Source: Puniceicoccales bacterium (GTDB lineage Bacteria > Verrucomicrobiota > Verrucomicrobiia > Opitutales > UBA953). From it: a DNA stretch of 32,897 nt. The position numbers and the translations under genes are program-made. Location: positions 1 to 32,897 of the forward strand of contig JAIRPL010000072.1 in assembly GCA_031256995.1 (NCBI GenBank). The letters are read 5' to 3'. Below the pieces are notes generated by a model that made no database searches, had not been told where the DNA came from, and saw only the letters and a list, made by a program, of their open reading frames with translations. Shown here piece by piece: positions 8,706 through 17,198 of this stretch (positions are counted from its first letter, which is position 1; the number at the start of each line of letters is the position of its first letter).

Positions 8706-10301
8706 CTATGCCGTGGTCTTGACCTCGACAATGTCGTGGGGGACGGCCTCGCGCTGGCCCGCGGCGGAGACGCGGGTGTAGCGCGCGCGGGCGCGTAACT
8801 CGGCAAGATCGGCGGCGCCCTGGTAGCCAAGCCCGCTTTGAATGCCGCCGGCAAGGGTGGCGAGGACTTTATCCACGGAACCGGAAACCTCCTTGAGGGC
8901 CTCAATGCCCTCGGCGGTCAACTTGGCGTTTTTGTCGTTTTTCGAGTATTGGAGTCCGTAGCGGGCGGCGGACCCCTTTTTCATGGCCTCAAGACTGCCC
9001 ATGCCCCGGTATTCCTTGTAGATCTTTCCGTTGATTTCGAGGATCTTCCCGGGTGCCTCGCGGCATCCGGCGAGCATCCCGCCGAGGATGACGGCATCGG
9101 CAAGGGTGAGCGCTTTCACGATGTCGCCACTCTTTGTGATGCCGCCGTCGGCGATAAGGCGGACCCCCCGGCGCGAGGCCGCGCGCGAGGCGGCATAGAG
9201 GGCCGTCAATTGCGGAATGCCGACGCCGGCGACAATGCGGGTGGTGCAAATGGAGCCTGGCCCCTGCCCTATCTTGATGGCATCCGCCCCCGCCTCGGCC
9301 AGAAACTCGACCCCCTCCCCGCTGGTGACATTTCCGGCGATGAGGGTCAGGCCTGGGAATTGCCCGCGGATGAAGCGGACGGCCTCCCCGACGCCCTTGG
9401 ACAGGCCGTGCGCGGTGGAAACGGCGACGGCGTCGAGGCCATCGGCAACCATCGCGGCAATGGCCGCCTGGATGGAATCGCGGTCAAGGGCGCCCTCGGG
9501 CGTGCGCGGAACGGAAATGGCGGCGGCGACACGCAGGCGGAACTGCTCATCGCGCGAGGGGCGGCGGGTAAGGGTGGATTCGGCGAAAATCCCCTCGATA
9601 TCGGAGAGGGTGAAGAGGCCGCGCAGGACGTCGGACTTGTCCACGACGAGCAGCTTGTTGATGCCCACATGCTCGGAAAAGTGGCGGTCGGCGGTGGCGA
9701 TGGGGTCGCTGCCAAGGGCGTCGTCGAGGATCGTGGAGACCTTGGCGCGCGGCATCATCACGGCCGCGACGGAGAGGTGTTTGTGACGTTCGCGAACGGC
9801 GCTGCCGCGCAGCAGGCCGAGAAGCTCCCCTTTGTGGTTCACGACGGGGAAAGTGGTGAACTTGTAGTCTTTTTCCTCGATGATCTCGAGGACCTGGGCG
9901 ATCGCGAGGTCCGGGGTGACCGTCGCGGGGTCGGCGATCATGCCGTGGATGTGGCATTTCACCTTTCGAACCTGCCGGCGCTGGGCCTCGGCGGACATGT
10001 TGTAATGGATGATGCCAAGACCGCCGTTGAGGGCCATCGCGATGGCCATCTCGGCCTCGGTCACGGTATCCATGTCCGAGGAAAGGATGGGGAGGGAAAG
10101 GGAAAGCCGGTCGGAAAGCGAGGTGTCCAGACGGGTCTGGCGCGGCAGCACCTCGGTGTAACGTGTCGCCAATGAAACGTCGTCGTAGGTAAGGGCGGTC
10201 GCGGCGTGCTCGGGAAAGAAAACGTGCGCGGGCTTGTAGAAGAGGTGGTCCTCGTTGATCAGGCCGCCGGCGGCGGCGCATCGGTCATCAGACATTGGCA
10301 T
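8706..10301 (-). CDS. guaB: Inosine-5'-monophosphate dehydrogenase
   Basis: IMPDH oxidises IMP to XMP with NAD+, the committed step to guanine nucleotides. The protein is about 531 residues. A beta/alpha barrel is split by two CBS repeats (residues about 100-225). The catalytic loop [13 protein letters not shown] carries the active Cys at about 352, and the flap [17 protein letters not shown] contains the Arg-Tyr pair used in E-XMP hydrolysis. The C-terminus matches the family ([16 protein letters not shown]). Two departures: STAHGLS stands where most IMPDHs have D-x-x-H/Q-G-x-S, and GQGPGS replaces G-I/V-GPGS. Start options are GTG 10319, ATG 10301 and ATG 10295; I use 10301. It lies 80 bp downstream of gmk, so the two guanine nucleotide genes are probably co-transcribed. 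Confidence 0.93.
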   Translation of the reverse strand: MPMSDDRCAAAGGLINEDHLFYKPAHVFFPEHAATALTYDDVSLATRYTEVLPRQTRLDTSLSDRLSLSLPILSSDMDTVTEAEMAIAMALNGGLGIIHYNMSAEAQRRQVRKVKCHIHGMIADPATVTPDLAIAQVLEIIEEKDYKFTTFPVVNHKGELLGLLRGSAVRERHKHLSVAAVMMPRAKVSTILDDALGSDPIATADRHFSEHVGINKLLVVDKSDVLRGLFTLSDIEGIFAESTLTRRPSRDEQFRLRVAAAISVPRTPEGALDRDSIQAAIAAMVADGLDAVAVSTAHGLSKGVGEAVRFIRGQFPGLTLIAGNVTSGEGVEFLAEAGADAIKIGQGPGSICTTRIVAGVGIPQLTALYAASRAASRRGVRLIADGGITKSGDIVKALTLADAVILGGMLAGCREAPGKILEINGKIYKEYRGMGSLEAMKKGSAARYGLQYSKNDKNAKLTAEGIEALKEVSGSVDKVLATLAGGIQSGLGYQGAADLAELRARARYTRVSAAGQREAVPHDIVEVKTTA

Positions 10302-10381
10302 GGTTGGCGTGTTTCCCACCGGGTGTGTAGCGGCCGCGGCAATCCTGGCAAATGTTTTCAGGAACGGCGCGGGGTGCGGTC

Positions 10382-10987
10382 TCAGTTTTTGACGCGCATT
10401 TTCTCGGCCAGGTAAATGGCGCGAATGCGGTCAAAGTCCGAGGCGCGGTCGGCGCTCAGGAGGCAATAGTCGTAATGCGGCCATTGAAGCATCTCGTGCT
10501 CGGCAACCTTCAGACGGCTGGCGATGTTTTCGTCGGAATCCAGCCCCCGGCCCTTGAGGCGGCATTGAAGTTCCACGCGATCGGGGGGCATCAAAAAGAG
10601 GGAGACCAGCGAGGAGCGCAGCCTGGAGTCATCGCGGACCACGTCGCGGACTTTTGCCGCGCCTTGCACATCAAGATTGAGCAGAAGATCAAAGCCCTGG
10701 TCCAGGTGGGCGTGGACGTCCGCCTTGAGGGAGCCGTAAAGGTTGCCGTGGACGTGGGCGTGCTCGAGAAACTCCGAGGCCTCCACGCGGCGCTGGAACT
10801 CCTCCACGCCCAAAAAATGGTAGTCGACACCATCGCGCTCGCCGAGGCGCGGTGGGCGGGTGGTGCAGGTTATCACACGGCGGATTTGCTCCGGGAAAGC
10901 CCCGGTCATGCGTTCACAAAGGGTGGTTTTGCCACTCCCGGCCGGGCCGGAGACAAGCAGGAGCAATGGACGTGACTGAAACTTCAT
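10382..10987 (-). CDS. gmk: Guanylate kinase
   Basis: This enzyme phosphorylates GMP to GDP with ATP. It is 201 residues, the usual bacterial length. The P-loop GPAGSGKTT is at residues 13-21, followed by the GMP-binding segment [17 protein letters not shown] and the lid region NLDVQGA. The start at 10987 (ATG, just before [16 protein letters not shown]) is preferred. The frame is open 18 codons further upstream without family resemblance. It sits directly upstream of guaB on the same strand, which places IMP to XMP and GMP to GDP next to each other. Confidence 0.95.
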   Translation of the reverse strand: MKFQSRPLLLLVSGPAGSGKTTLCERMTGAFPEQIRRVITCTTRPPRLGERDGVDYHFLGVEEFQRRVEASEFLEHAHVHGNLYGSLKADVHAHLDQGFDLLLNLDVQGAAKVRDVVRDDSRLRSSLVSLFLMPPDRVELQCRLKGRGLDSDENIASRLKVAEHEMLQWPHYDYCLLSADRASDFDRIRAIYLAEKMRVKN

Positions 10988-11086
10988 GATGAAAACACAA
11001 AATTTGCGGAAATCCGTGATGGATGAGGGATGGCGCGGCAAAAAGCGGCTGGAAGGCGCGGGACGGAAAGCGGCTCCATGCCAGGA

Positions 11087-11644
11087 TCACGCGGGAGGGC
11101 CGGAAAGCGCAACCCAGCCGGCGCACGCGAAACAGCCAAGCGCCGCAAAGACCAAAACCATCCCGGTGGCGCGGGCACGAGCCGATGTCGCCAGAAGGAT
11201 CCCGGCCCAATCGCGAAAACGATAGGGCATGACGCCCCAGCAGATCCCGAGCAGCACAAAGAAATACGACACCACGGAAAGCGCCAGATTGTACGGATGC
11301 TGCATGAAACCGGCGTCGAGAAACGCACGGGCGAGGAGCAGCAAAAGAATGCCAAGCCCGCGCACGGCGAGAAAATCACGCAAAAAACGGAACGAAAGAA
11401 GGGCGGCGGCCCCAAAAACACCCATCAAGAGACTGCGCGAAAAACCCGCGAGGTCGGACTCGCCGAGCATATGGATGCCCGCAAGAAACCAAAGCGCGCC
11501 CCCCCCAAAACAAAGAACGGCCGCCAAGCCGGAGCGGGAGAAGGCAATGGCGAACGGCAGCGCCCGCGCGCCCAAAGCGAGCGGCACAAGGGCGGGAAAC
11601 AGGAAAATGGAACCGGCGAGCAGGTAGGATTGGAAAAGAGTCAT
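11087..11644 (-). CDS. Small multi-pass membrane protein, unknown function
   Basis: I do not recognise the family. The 185 residues are almost entirely hydrophobic, with about six predicted membrane helices (roughly residues 8-33, 40-60, 70-87, 95-112, 120-141 and 160-181) separated by short Arg-containing loops such as RFLRDF and PYRFRDW. There is no signal peptide apart from the first helix, and no obvious polar catalytic residues. It lies 158 bp after hemD and 99 bp before gmk on the same strand. Codon use matches its neighbours, and the frame has clean hydrophobic periodicity, so I take it as real. A transporter, a membrane-bound biosynthetic accessory or a heme-related membrane protein are all possible; nothing decides between them. 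Confidence 0.7.
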   Translation of the reverse strand: MTLFQSYLLAGSIFLFPALVPLALGARALPFAIAFSRSGLAAVLCFGGGALWFLAGIHMLGESDLAGFSRSLLMGVFGAAALLSFRFLRDFLAVRGLGILLLLLARAFLDAGFMQHPYNLALSVVSYFFVLLGICWGVMPYRFRDWAGILLATSARARATGMVLVFAALGCFACAGWVALSGPPA

Positions 11645-11802
11645 TCTAAGGACGGCGAAATTTGTGACAGCGGGCGGGGATCAACGCGACAAACGGCAGC
11701 CATCGAGCCGGGAAGCCGGATGGGGCGGAACACGGCGCTGTCCGGCATTCAGGGCGAAAGGCATGGCAAAAAAGCGCAAGGGCGGTTGGCATCTCCACGC
11801 AC

Positions 11803-12621
11803 TCAACCGGCGGGGGCAAGGGAGCGCACGACGGCATCGGCAAAGGATTCCGGCGCCGGATTTGCGGCGGTGGCGGCGACAGGAATCCCGTGCTCGCGCA
11901 GCGAGGCGGCGGTCGAGGGGCCGATGGCGACGGCCTTCGGCTGGCGCGCGGACTTGCCGGGTGTGAGGTGCCGCGCCTGCGCCACAAAGGATTCCACGGC
12001 CGAGGGCGAGGCAAAGAGAATGGCATCAGCCCCGTGACGGCGGAAAGACTCGGTGGCATCCAGCTGCCCGGCATCATTCTCCGTGACGGCGTAAACAGCC
12101 AGGGTTTGCACAATGGCCTTCCCGACGGTCTCAAGGGCGCGCGGCAGCTCGTCGGAATTGCGGGATCCAGTGACGACAAGCAGGCGCAGATGGGCGATGT
12201 CCTCGCGCTGGGTCAATTCACTGGCGATCCCCGCCGCGGTGGCGTCCGCCGGCTGAAAATCCACGTTCAGGTGATACTGCCGGACGGCCGAGGCCGTGGC
12301 GTCGCCAACACAGGCAATCCGCGCAAGCCCGAGGGCGCGAATGTCGTTGAATGTCTCAAAAAAGCGTTCGAAGAAACCGCGCACGCCGTTGGCACTGGTG
12401 AAGACAAGCCAGTCAAATTTTCCCATGTCGTCCCAGGCATCCCCCAGTTCCGCGGGATTGGCGGTGTATTCAACCTCAAGCAGCGGAATCTCGAGGACAA
12501 CCGCGCCACGGGCCTCCAAGGCGGCGCGAAGCACGGCGACCCCCTGCCCCTCAGGGCGGGTGACGACGACACGCCGCCCCGAAAGAGGGGCGGCGGGGAT
12601 CCCGGCCTGACAATCAGACAT
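11803..12621 (-). CDS. hemD: Uroporphyrinogen-III synthase
   Basis: HemD cyclises hydroxymethylbilane to uroporphyrinogen III in heme/siroheme/cobalamin synthesis. It is 272 residues. The family is poorly conserved, but characteristic pieces are visible: the opening GRRVVVTRPEGQ, FDWLVFTSANGVRGFFERF, RIACVGDATASAVRQYHLNVDFQP, LLVVTGSRNSDELPRAL, the second-domain ILFASPSAVESF and the C-terminal AIGPSTAASLREHGIPVAATAANPAPESFADAVV. The ATG at 12619-12621 overlaps the TGA (12614-12616) of the preceding 791-residue gene by 8 bases, so translation of the two is very likely coupled. hemC and hemB are not in the window. The start at 12621 is chosen because of this overlap; the frame is open a further 16 codons. 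Confidence 0.9.
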   Translation of the reverse strand: MSDCQAGIPAAPLSGRRVVVTRPEGQGVAVLRAALEARGAVVLEIPLLEVEYTANPAELGDAWDDMGKFDWLVFTSANGVRGFFERFFETFNDIRALGLARIACVGDATASAVRQYHLNVDFQPADATAAGIASELTQREDIAHLRLLVVTGSRNSDELPRALETVGKAIVQTLAVYAVTENDAGQLDATESFRRHGADAILFASPSAVESFVAQARHLTPGKSARQPKAVAIGPSTAASLREHGIPVAATAANPAPESFADAVVRSLAPAG

Positions 12622-14989
12622 TGGCCGCACCTTCCACAGCGCCGGCGGCATCCGCGGCAGGGACAACATCCGGGGTCACGCCACAATCCCCGGCAGGTGA
12701 TCCGCCAGCGGTGGCGGCGCAGGTGGAAACCTCCGGACCGGCATCGGCAACGGCGGCGGATTCCACCCCCGGGCCGGATGCGGCACGGGCGGAAGCCTCC
12801 CCATCCCCATCGGCGGCGGGCTGGGGGGGGACATCGGCGGCGGGAGCAGGCTGGGCGGCGGCATCGGCGGCGGGAGCAGGCTGGGGGGCGGCATCGGCGG
12901 CGGCCGGCGCAGGTCCGGAAGCCGGTTCGCCCGTGGATTCCTCGGAAGGCGGCTTCCCTTCCCCGGCGGCCATCGCCGGGGAAACGGCGCCACCGGCGGG
13001 GGTCCCATCGGCGGAAACCTGGCGCTGGCGCCGATCGCGCGGATCACGCTTTTTCTTTTGCGGATGGACAACCGGGGGCGGCGCATCCGAAGCGGTGCCA
13101 TCATTCGCAGAAACGGCGGCGACGGGCTGCGGGGTGGTGGCGCGAACCGGATTGGCAAACAGGCCGCCGTCGGAAAATTCCGTGACATAGCCCTCGGCAA
13201 CCAGCCAACGGACATTGTTGAAAAGCTCGCGAATCTCCGGGTTGTTGAAATCAACGCCCGTCGACGCGGAATTATTCCCTGCGGGCGCCGTCTTGGGGGC
13301 GGCAGAAACGGAGGCGGGAGCCTCGGAGCCGCTGTCTGGCGAGGCCTGCCCGGTGGTTTCCGAAACCACGGAGGCATGGGCACCCGTGGCAGGGGCATCA
13401 CCCTCGCCGGCGGCGGGAACATTTTCGGAGCCTTCGGCGGCAGGGGCATCCTGTGCCACGGCAGCCTCAGGCGCGGAAACAACGGAAGCCTCCCCACCAT
13501 CGCTCGCAGTCGAAGCCACCTCCGGCGCAGGCGCGGCATCGGGCTTGGGCTTCACCGTGGACGAACCGGCCGCCGGGGCCGGCGTCGCCGTGGGGCCGGC
13601 AGGGACGTCATCCCGCGCCGCAAGGGCGCCGGGCGCGATGCCAAGGAACTTCTCGGGGAGTTCCGCGAATTTCACATAGGGCTTCCGCGCGGAACGTTGC
13701 TCAATGAAGTCAAAAACCCGCTGGATGGAATCGGCGAAAACGGTGCCCGGCTGACGAAACTTCCGCTCAACGATGGAGATGTAGGTGACGTCCTTGGAGC
13801 CGCGCTTGAAGATGAGGAAACCGAGCTTGCGAAGGCGTCCGCGCAGGAAATTGGAGAAGAGGAACGGGGACCGGCGCTGGCGGTAAAGCTCGTTTTCGAC
13901 AGCGGAACGCAGCGGGCCGACGGGGAGAAGCGCGATATTTTTGCCCGGGAATCGCGCCTGTTGCACGGCGCGGACAATCTCGCCCTTGCGCCCGGCAAGC
14001 AGGTGGTTGCGCAAAGCCTCCAGGGAGTCAAAAGCGGGCGCGGCCTCGGCGCCATCCGGGATTTTCTTGAGGGTGTAACGCGTGACCTGCGTCTTGGATT
14101 GGAGCCATTTGTCTATGGCCTCCTTGTCGCGCACGGACTCGATGCGCGAGGTGAAACGCGCGAAAGGCATGGAGGAAAGGCGCGCGGCATGGTGCTCACG
14201 GAGAGCCTGCTGGTAGCCGTGGTAATTGGGCGGACCAAGGATCTCGCCCGTGAAGCCACATTTTGAGACCATCTGGAAAACACCCTTGGGCGGCTCGACG
14301 GTGGCCGTGCTCCGCTCGACGAAGAGGTCAAGGTGATTGCGGAGGACATGGGCGATGGCATCGGACTCGGAGAGGAACGGCAGGCCGTCGGGGATGGACT
14401 GGTAAAGGCGGGCCTCGGGCTTGTGCTCGGCGTCAAACGGACGGCAGACGACGACAAAGCGGTCGTCCTTGTCGAGGATCAGGCGGGCTATCTCGAAAAG
14501 CTCATAGGTGCGCAATGAGGCCTTGATGGCCTTGGTGAGGACGCCAAAGGGCTTGTCCTCCGGGAAGAAGGAGATCTCGACAAGCGGGTCCTGGAAAAAA
14601 CCACGCGGCGGAAAATCGGCGCGCGGAAAACCGTCGTCGCCACCGGGGGCCGGGGCGCGGCGCGGCCCGCCACGGTCGCGATTGTCGCCCCCGAAACGCG
14701 GCCCCCTGTTGAAGGACGGCCTGTCCGTTCGCGCGCCGTCGCCATTGGAGGCGCCAAAACCACCCGCCCCATCCCGGCGCGGACCATCGCGGCGGGGAGG
14801 GCGGTTGCCGCCAAACCGGCCGCCGGCATCACGCCCCCGGAAGGCGCCCCGGTCATCCCGTTCCTCGCGGAAATTCTTCGGGACGGAGGGCGCGCGCGGG
14901 GTCTCGCTGGTGGCCCATTCAGGACCGATCTGAAGCGCGGAAAGGTTAAAACCAGCGCGGGTGTCGGGTTTGTCGTCGGATACGGACAT
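12614..14989 (-). CDS. 791-residue RG-rich conserved protein, unknown function
   Basis: I do not recognise a named family. It has three parts. Residues about 45-115 are Gly/Arg-rich with repeated RGG/RDG/GGRFGG-like motifs, as in RNA-binding tails. Residues about 130-450 look folded (motifs FFPEDKPFGVLTKAIKASL, SKCGFTGEILGPPNYHGYQ, ESVRDKEAIDKWLQ, FLRGRLRKLGFLIFKRG, YVKFAELPEKFLGIAPG). The remaining 340 residues are low-complexity Ala/Pro/Glu/Ser, interrupted by one ordered-looking island near 578-612 (NNPEIRELFNNVRWLVAEGY) and a basic patch (KKKRDPRDRRQRQ). The tail contains an exact 30-bp tandem repeat. Inference: a nucleic-acid-associated, perhaps RNA-binding, protein. It overlaps hemD by 8 bases and is probably co-translated with it. 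Loose resemblance to PVC-phylum hypothetical proteins is from memory only. Confidence 0.85.
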   Translation of the reverse strand: MSVSDDKPDTRAGFNLSALQIGPEWATSETPRAPSVPKNFREERDDRGAFRGRDAGGRFGGNRPPRRDGPRRDGAGGFGASNGDGARTDRPSFNRGPRFGGDNRDRGGPRRAPAPGGDDGFPRADFPPRGFFQDPLVEISFFPEDKPFGVLTKAIKASLRTYELFEIARLILDKDDRFVVVCRPFDAEHKPEARLYQSIPDGLPFLSESDAIAHVLRNHLDLFVERSTATVEPPKGVFQMVSKCGFTGEILGPPNYHGYQQALREHHAARLSSMPFARFTSRIESVRDKEAIDKWLQSKTQVTRYTLKKIPDGAEAAPAFDSLEALRNHLLAGRKGEIVRAVQQARFPGKNIALLPVGPLRSAVENELYRQRRSPFLFSNFLRGRLRKLGFLIFKRGSKDVTYISIVERKFRQPGTVFADSIQRVFDFIEQRSARKPYVKFAELPEKFLGIAPGALAARDDVPAGPTATPAPAAGSSTVKPKPDAAPAPEVASTASDGGEASVVSAPEAAVAQDAPAAEGSENVPAAGEGDAPATGAHASVVSETTGQASPDSGSEAPASVSAAPKTAPAGNNSASTGVDFNNPEIRELFNNVRWLVAEGYVTEFSDGGLFANPVRATTPQPVAAVSANDGTASDAPPPVVHPQKKKRDPRDRRQRQVSADGTPAGGAVSPAMAAGEGKPPSEESTGEPASGPAPAAADAAPQPAPAADAAAQPAPAADVPPQPAADGDGEASARAASGPGVESAAVADAGPEVSTCAATAGGSPAGDCGVTPDVVPAADAAGAVEGAANV
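12817..12900 (-). repeat. 30-bp in-frame tandem repeat in the RG-rich gene
   Basis: Two adjacent 30-bp units at 12841-12870 and 12871-12900 differ by one base. A degenerate partial third lies at 12817-12840. Each unit encodes ten residues of the type PAADAAxQPA. The unit is a multiple of three, so copy changes would alter tail length without breaking the frame. Confidence 0.85.
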
Positions 14990-15078
14990 TGCGTTCTATC
15001 TGTTGAAGTGGAGAATTTTGCGCGCACAAGCCTGCCTGCGGGCCATGGCTTTGCAAGCATTCACGCGCGACGGGGCGC

Positions 15079-16056
15079 CTATGCGGCCAGCATGCGGGCG
15101 ATCCGGACGGCGTTGTCCCAACTGGTGGTTGTGGCAATCCCCTTCCCGGCAATGGCATAGGCGGTGCCGTGATCGGGGCTGGTGCGCGCGAACGGCAGGC
15201 CGAGGGTGATGTTGACGCTTTGGTCGAACTCGAGGGTCTTGAGCGGCGCGAGGCCCTGGTCATGGTAGAGCGCGATGGCGACATCAAACTCCCCGCGCAG
15301 GCAGCGGTGGAAAACGGTGTCGCCGGGAAGGCTCGCGGAAAGCCCCGTGAAGGTCTTCCGCAAAGCATCAAGCTCCGGGTCAAGGCGGTCGCGCTCCTCA
15401 TTGCCAAGCAGGCCGCCCTCCCCCGCGTGGGGGTTCAGTCCGCAAACGGCGATTCGTGGAGCCGTGCCGCCGGCGGCATCAGCCGGGGAAGGCGCGCGGG
15501 AGAAGGAAAGCTTTCGGGCGAGAAAATCGGCGGCGCGGACACTGCGCCCCAAGACCTCCGGCGTGAGCGCGCCCGGAACGGCGCCCAATGGAATATGCCA
15601 TGTCGCAAGCACCACGCGCAGGCGCCCTCCCGCGAACGCCATCACCGGCATGCCCCCCCAGCGCGAGGCGAAAAATTCCGTCTGGCCCGGAAAGGGATAG
15701 CCGATTGACGCCAACCCGGCCTTGTTCACGGGGCCGGTGACAACCGCGCGAAACCGCCCCTCCAGGCAGCCCGCCGCGCCGGCCTCCATCGCGTCCCAGG
15801 CGACGCGCCAACCCTGCGCGTCCGGGCGCCCCGGCCCGGCAACGTAATCCACCGCGCCGACGGGCATGACGGCGCACGGGAGGCGCTCCAGCCACCGGCG
15901 CGGCCCGACCGCCACGCACCCTTCGGCCCGCGAAGGATCCTCCCGCAGCCAGCGTTCGATGATTTCCGGCCCCACCCCGGCAGGATCCCCGCACAGGAGG
16001 GCAAGTGGTTTCCCTGAATCAGGCATGCCGGCCAGACTGCCAGCACCATCGCGCAT
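15079..16056 (-). CDS. pdxA: 4-hydroxythreonine-4-phosphate dehydrogenase
   Basis: PdxA oxidises 4-phosphohydroxy-L-threonine in the DXP-dependent pyridoxal-5'-phosphate pathway. The family opening LLCGDPAGVGPEIIERWL is followed by TGPVNKAG, the PGQTEFFA segment, the metal-binding His in GLNPHAGEGG, and the conserved block IALYHDQGLAPLKTLEFDQSVNITLGLPFARTSPDHGTAY split over the usual positions. Two starts are credible. ATG 16056 gives 325 residues and has ggtgga 7 bases upstream; ATG 16026 gives 315 residues and a more family-like N-terminus. I use 16056 on the ribosome-binding site. It lies 117 bp after fabD on the same strand. PLP made here would serve the nearby SufS, but that link is general. 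Confidence 0.94.
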   Translation of the reverse strand: MRDGAGSLAGMPDSGKPLALLCGDPAGVGPEIIERWLREDPSRAEGCVAVGPRRWLERLPCAVMPVGAVDYVAGPGRPDAQGWRVAWDAMEAGAAGCLEGRFRAVVTGPVNKAGLASIGYPFPGQTEFFASRWGGMPVMAFAGGRLRVVLATWHIPLGAVPGALTPEVLGRSVRAADFLARKLSFSRAPSPADAAGGTAPRIAVCGLNPHAGEGGLLGNEERDRLDPELDALRKTFTGLSASLPGDTVFHRCLRGEFDVAIALYHDQGLAPLKTLEFDQSVNITLGLPFARTSPDHGTAYAIAGKGIATTTSWDNAVRIARMLAA

Positions 16057-16173
16057 GGCAAGTCCACCGCCCGCGACGGCACGCGGGGCGCCGACAAAAG
16101 CGGACACTTTCGCATGCCGTCCGGCCAATCCCCGCCTCCTTGCCCCATGGAACGAGCCGGGGAGACGCTCCAC

Positions 16174-17079
16174 TCACGCCGGGAATTCTGCGAACTCGTT
16201 GATTGAAACACACTTGGCGGCGGGGACCGTGCGTTTCAAGTGCCCGGCAAGAATCCCGCCTGGGCCGCATTCATAAAACTCCTCGCAACCGGCGGCGGCG
16301 GCCGAGCGCAGGCAATCCTCCCAAAGCACCGTGCTCACAACTTGTTGCACCAAGGCATGCTTGAGCGATTCCGGTTCGGAAATCACTTTCCCGGTCGTGT
16401 TGGTGAGAACGGTGATGGATGGCGTGTGAAACTCAACTGGCGCAAGGAATTTCTCAAAGGCGGCGCGGGCCGGCTCCATCAGGCGGCTATGGTAGGCGCC
16501 CGCCACGACGAGCGGTTTGACGAGCTTGAAGGCCCCATGGTTTTTTGCCTCGGCGGCGGCCTTTTGCACGCGGTCGTAATCGCCGGAAAGAACCGTCTGC
16601 CCCGGGCAATTGCAATTGGCGATGTCGAGATCGAATGCGGCGGCAAGTTTGCGCACATCGTCAATGGAGCCGCCAACCACCGCCGCCATGCCCCCCTTGC
16701 TGGCATCACAAGCCTGCTGCATGAGACGCCCGCGCTCGGCGACGATTTTCAGGCCGGTCTCAAAATCCCACACGCCGGCAAAGGCGTAGGCGGTGAGTTC
16801 GCCAAGGCTAAGCCCGAGGGCGGCCTTCAAACCCTCAAGTTTGCCGCGTTCGCGCAAGATTTGCGCGATGGCGTAACCTTGCACGTAAAGGGCTGGCTGG
16901 CAATGACGTGTCTCGGTAAGGAGGTTTTCCGGCCCCTCAAAGCATATCTTTTTGAATTCAATGCCAAGCGTGGTCTCGGCCTTGTCGTAAAGAGCCTTGG
17001 CGGAGGCGGAATTGTCGTACAAGGACTTGCCCATGCCGACTTTCTGGGCACCTTGCCCTGAGAATAGAAGTGCTTTCAT
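16174..17079 (-). CDS. fabD: Malonyl-CoA:ACP transacylase
   Basis: FabD loads malonyl groups onto acyl carrier protein for fatty acid synthesis. It is 301 residues, normal for the family. Motifs: FSGQGAQKVGMG at residues 6-17, RHCQPALYV near 58-66, the nucleophile elbow GLSLGE with Ser91 (GHSLGE in E. coli; GLSLGE also occurs in the family), GMAAVVGG, the active His197 in AYHSRLM, and the closing ECGPGGILAGHLKR. No strong ribosome-binding site precedes the ATG. It precedes pdxA on the - strand. No acpP, fabF or fabG is present, so it is separated from the usual fab cluster. Confidence 0.95.
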   Translation of the reverse strand: MKALLFSGQGAQKVGMGKSLYDNSASAKALYDKAETTLGIEFKKICFEGPENLLTETRHCQPALYVQGYAIAQILRERGKLEGLKAALGLSLGELTAYAFAGVWDFETGLKIVAERGRLMQQACDASKGGMAAVVGGSIDDVRKLAAAFDLDIANCNCPGQTVLSGDYDRVQKAAAEAKNHGAFKLVKPLVVAGAYHSRLMEPARAAFEKFLAPVEFHTPSITVLTNTTGKVISEPESLKHALVQQVVSTVLWEDCLRSAAAAGCEEFYECGPGGILAGHLKRTVPAAKCVSINEFAEFPA

Positions 17080-17198
17080 CTTGTTCGTTGACAGGTTGTT
17101 GTGCGGAGGGATGAATGGAGGAAAGGGTGGTTGGGAAGGGCGGGCGGTTGAAAGATCTCTCCCGCCCGTGCCCGCGCCTGCGGGAACCGCGGCACGGC

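Noticed and set aside
7027..8781. 584-codon open frame on the + strand
   Set aside because: Antisense to valS, which has complete HIGH and KMSKS motifs.
8838..10175. 445-codon open frame on the + strand
   Set aside because: Antisense to guaB, which is complete with its catalytic loop and flap.
16174..17079. FabD with GLSLGE instead of GHSLGE at the nucleophile elbow
   Set aside because: This variant occurs in normal members of the family, and the Ser and His catalytic residues are present.
17138..17167. Inverted repeat gggcggg/cccgccc between the adaptor and fabD
   Set aside because: The arms pair, but no T run follows on either strand, so I do not call a terminator.
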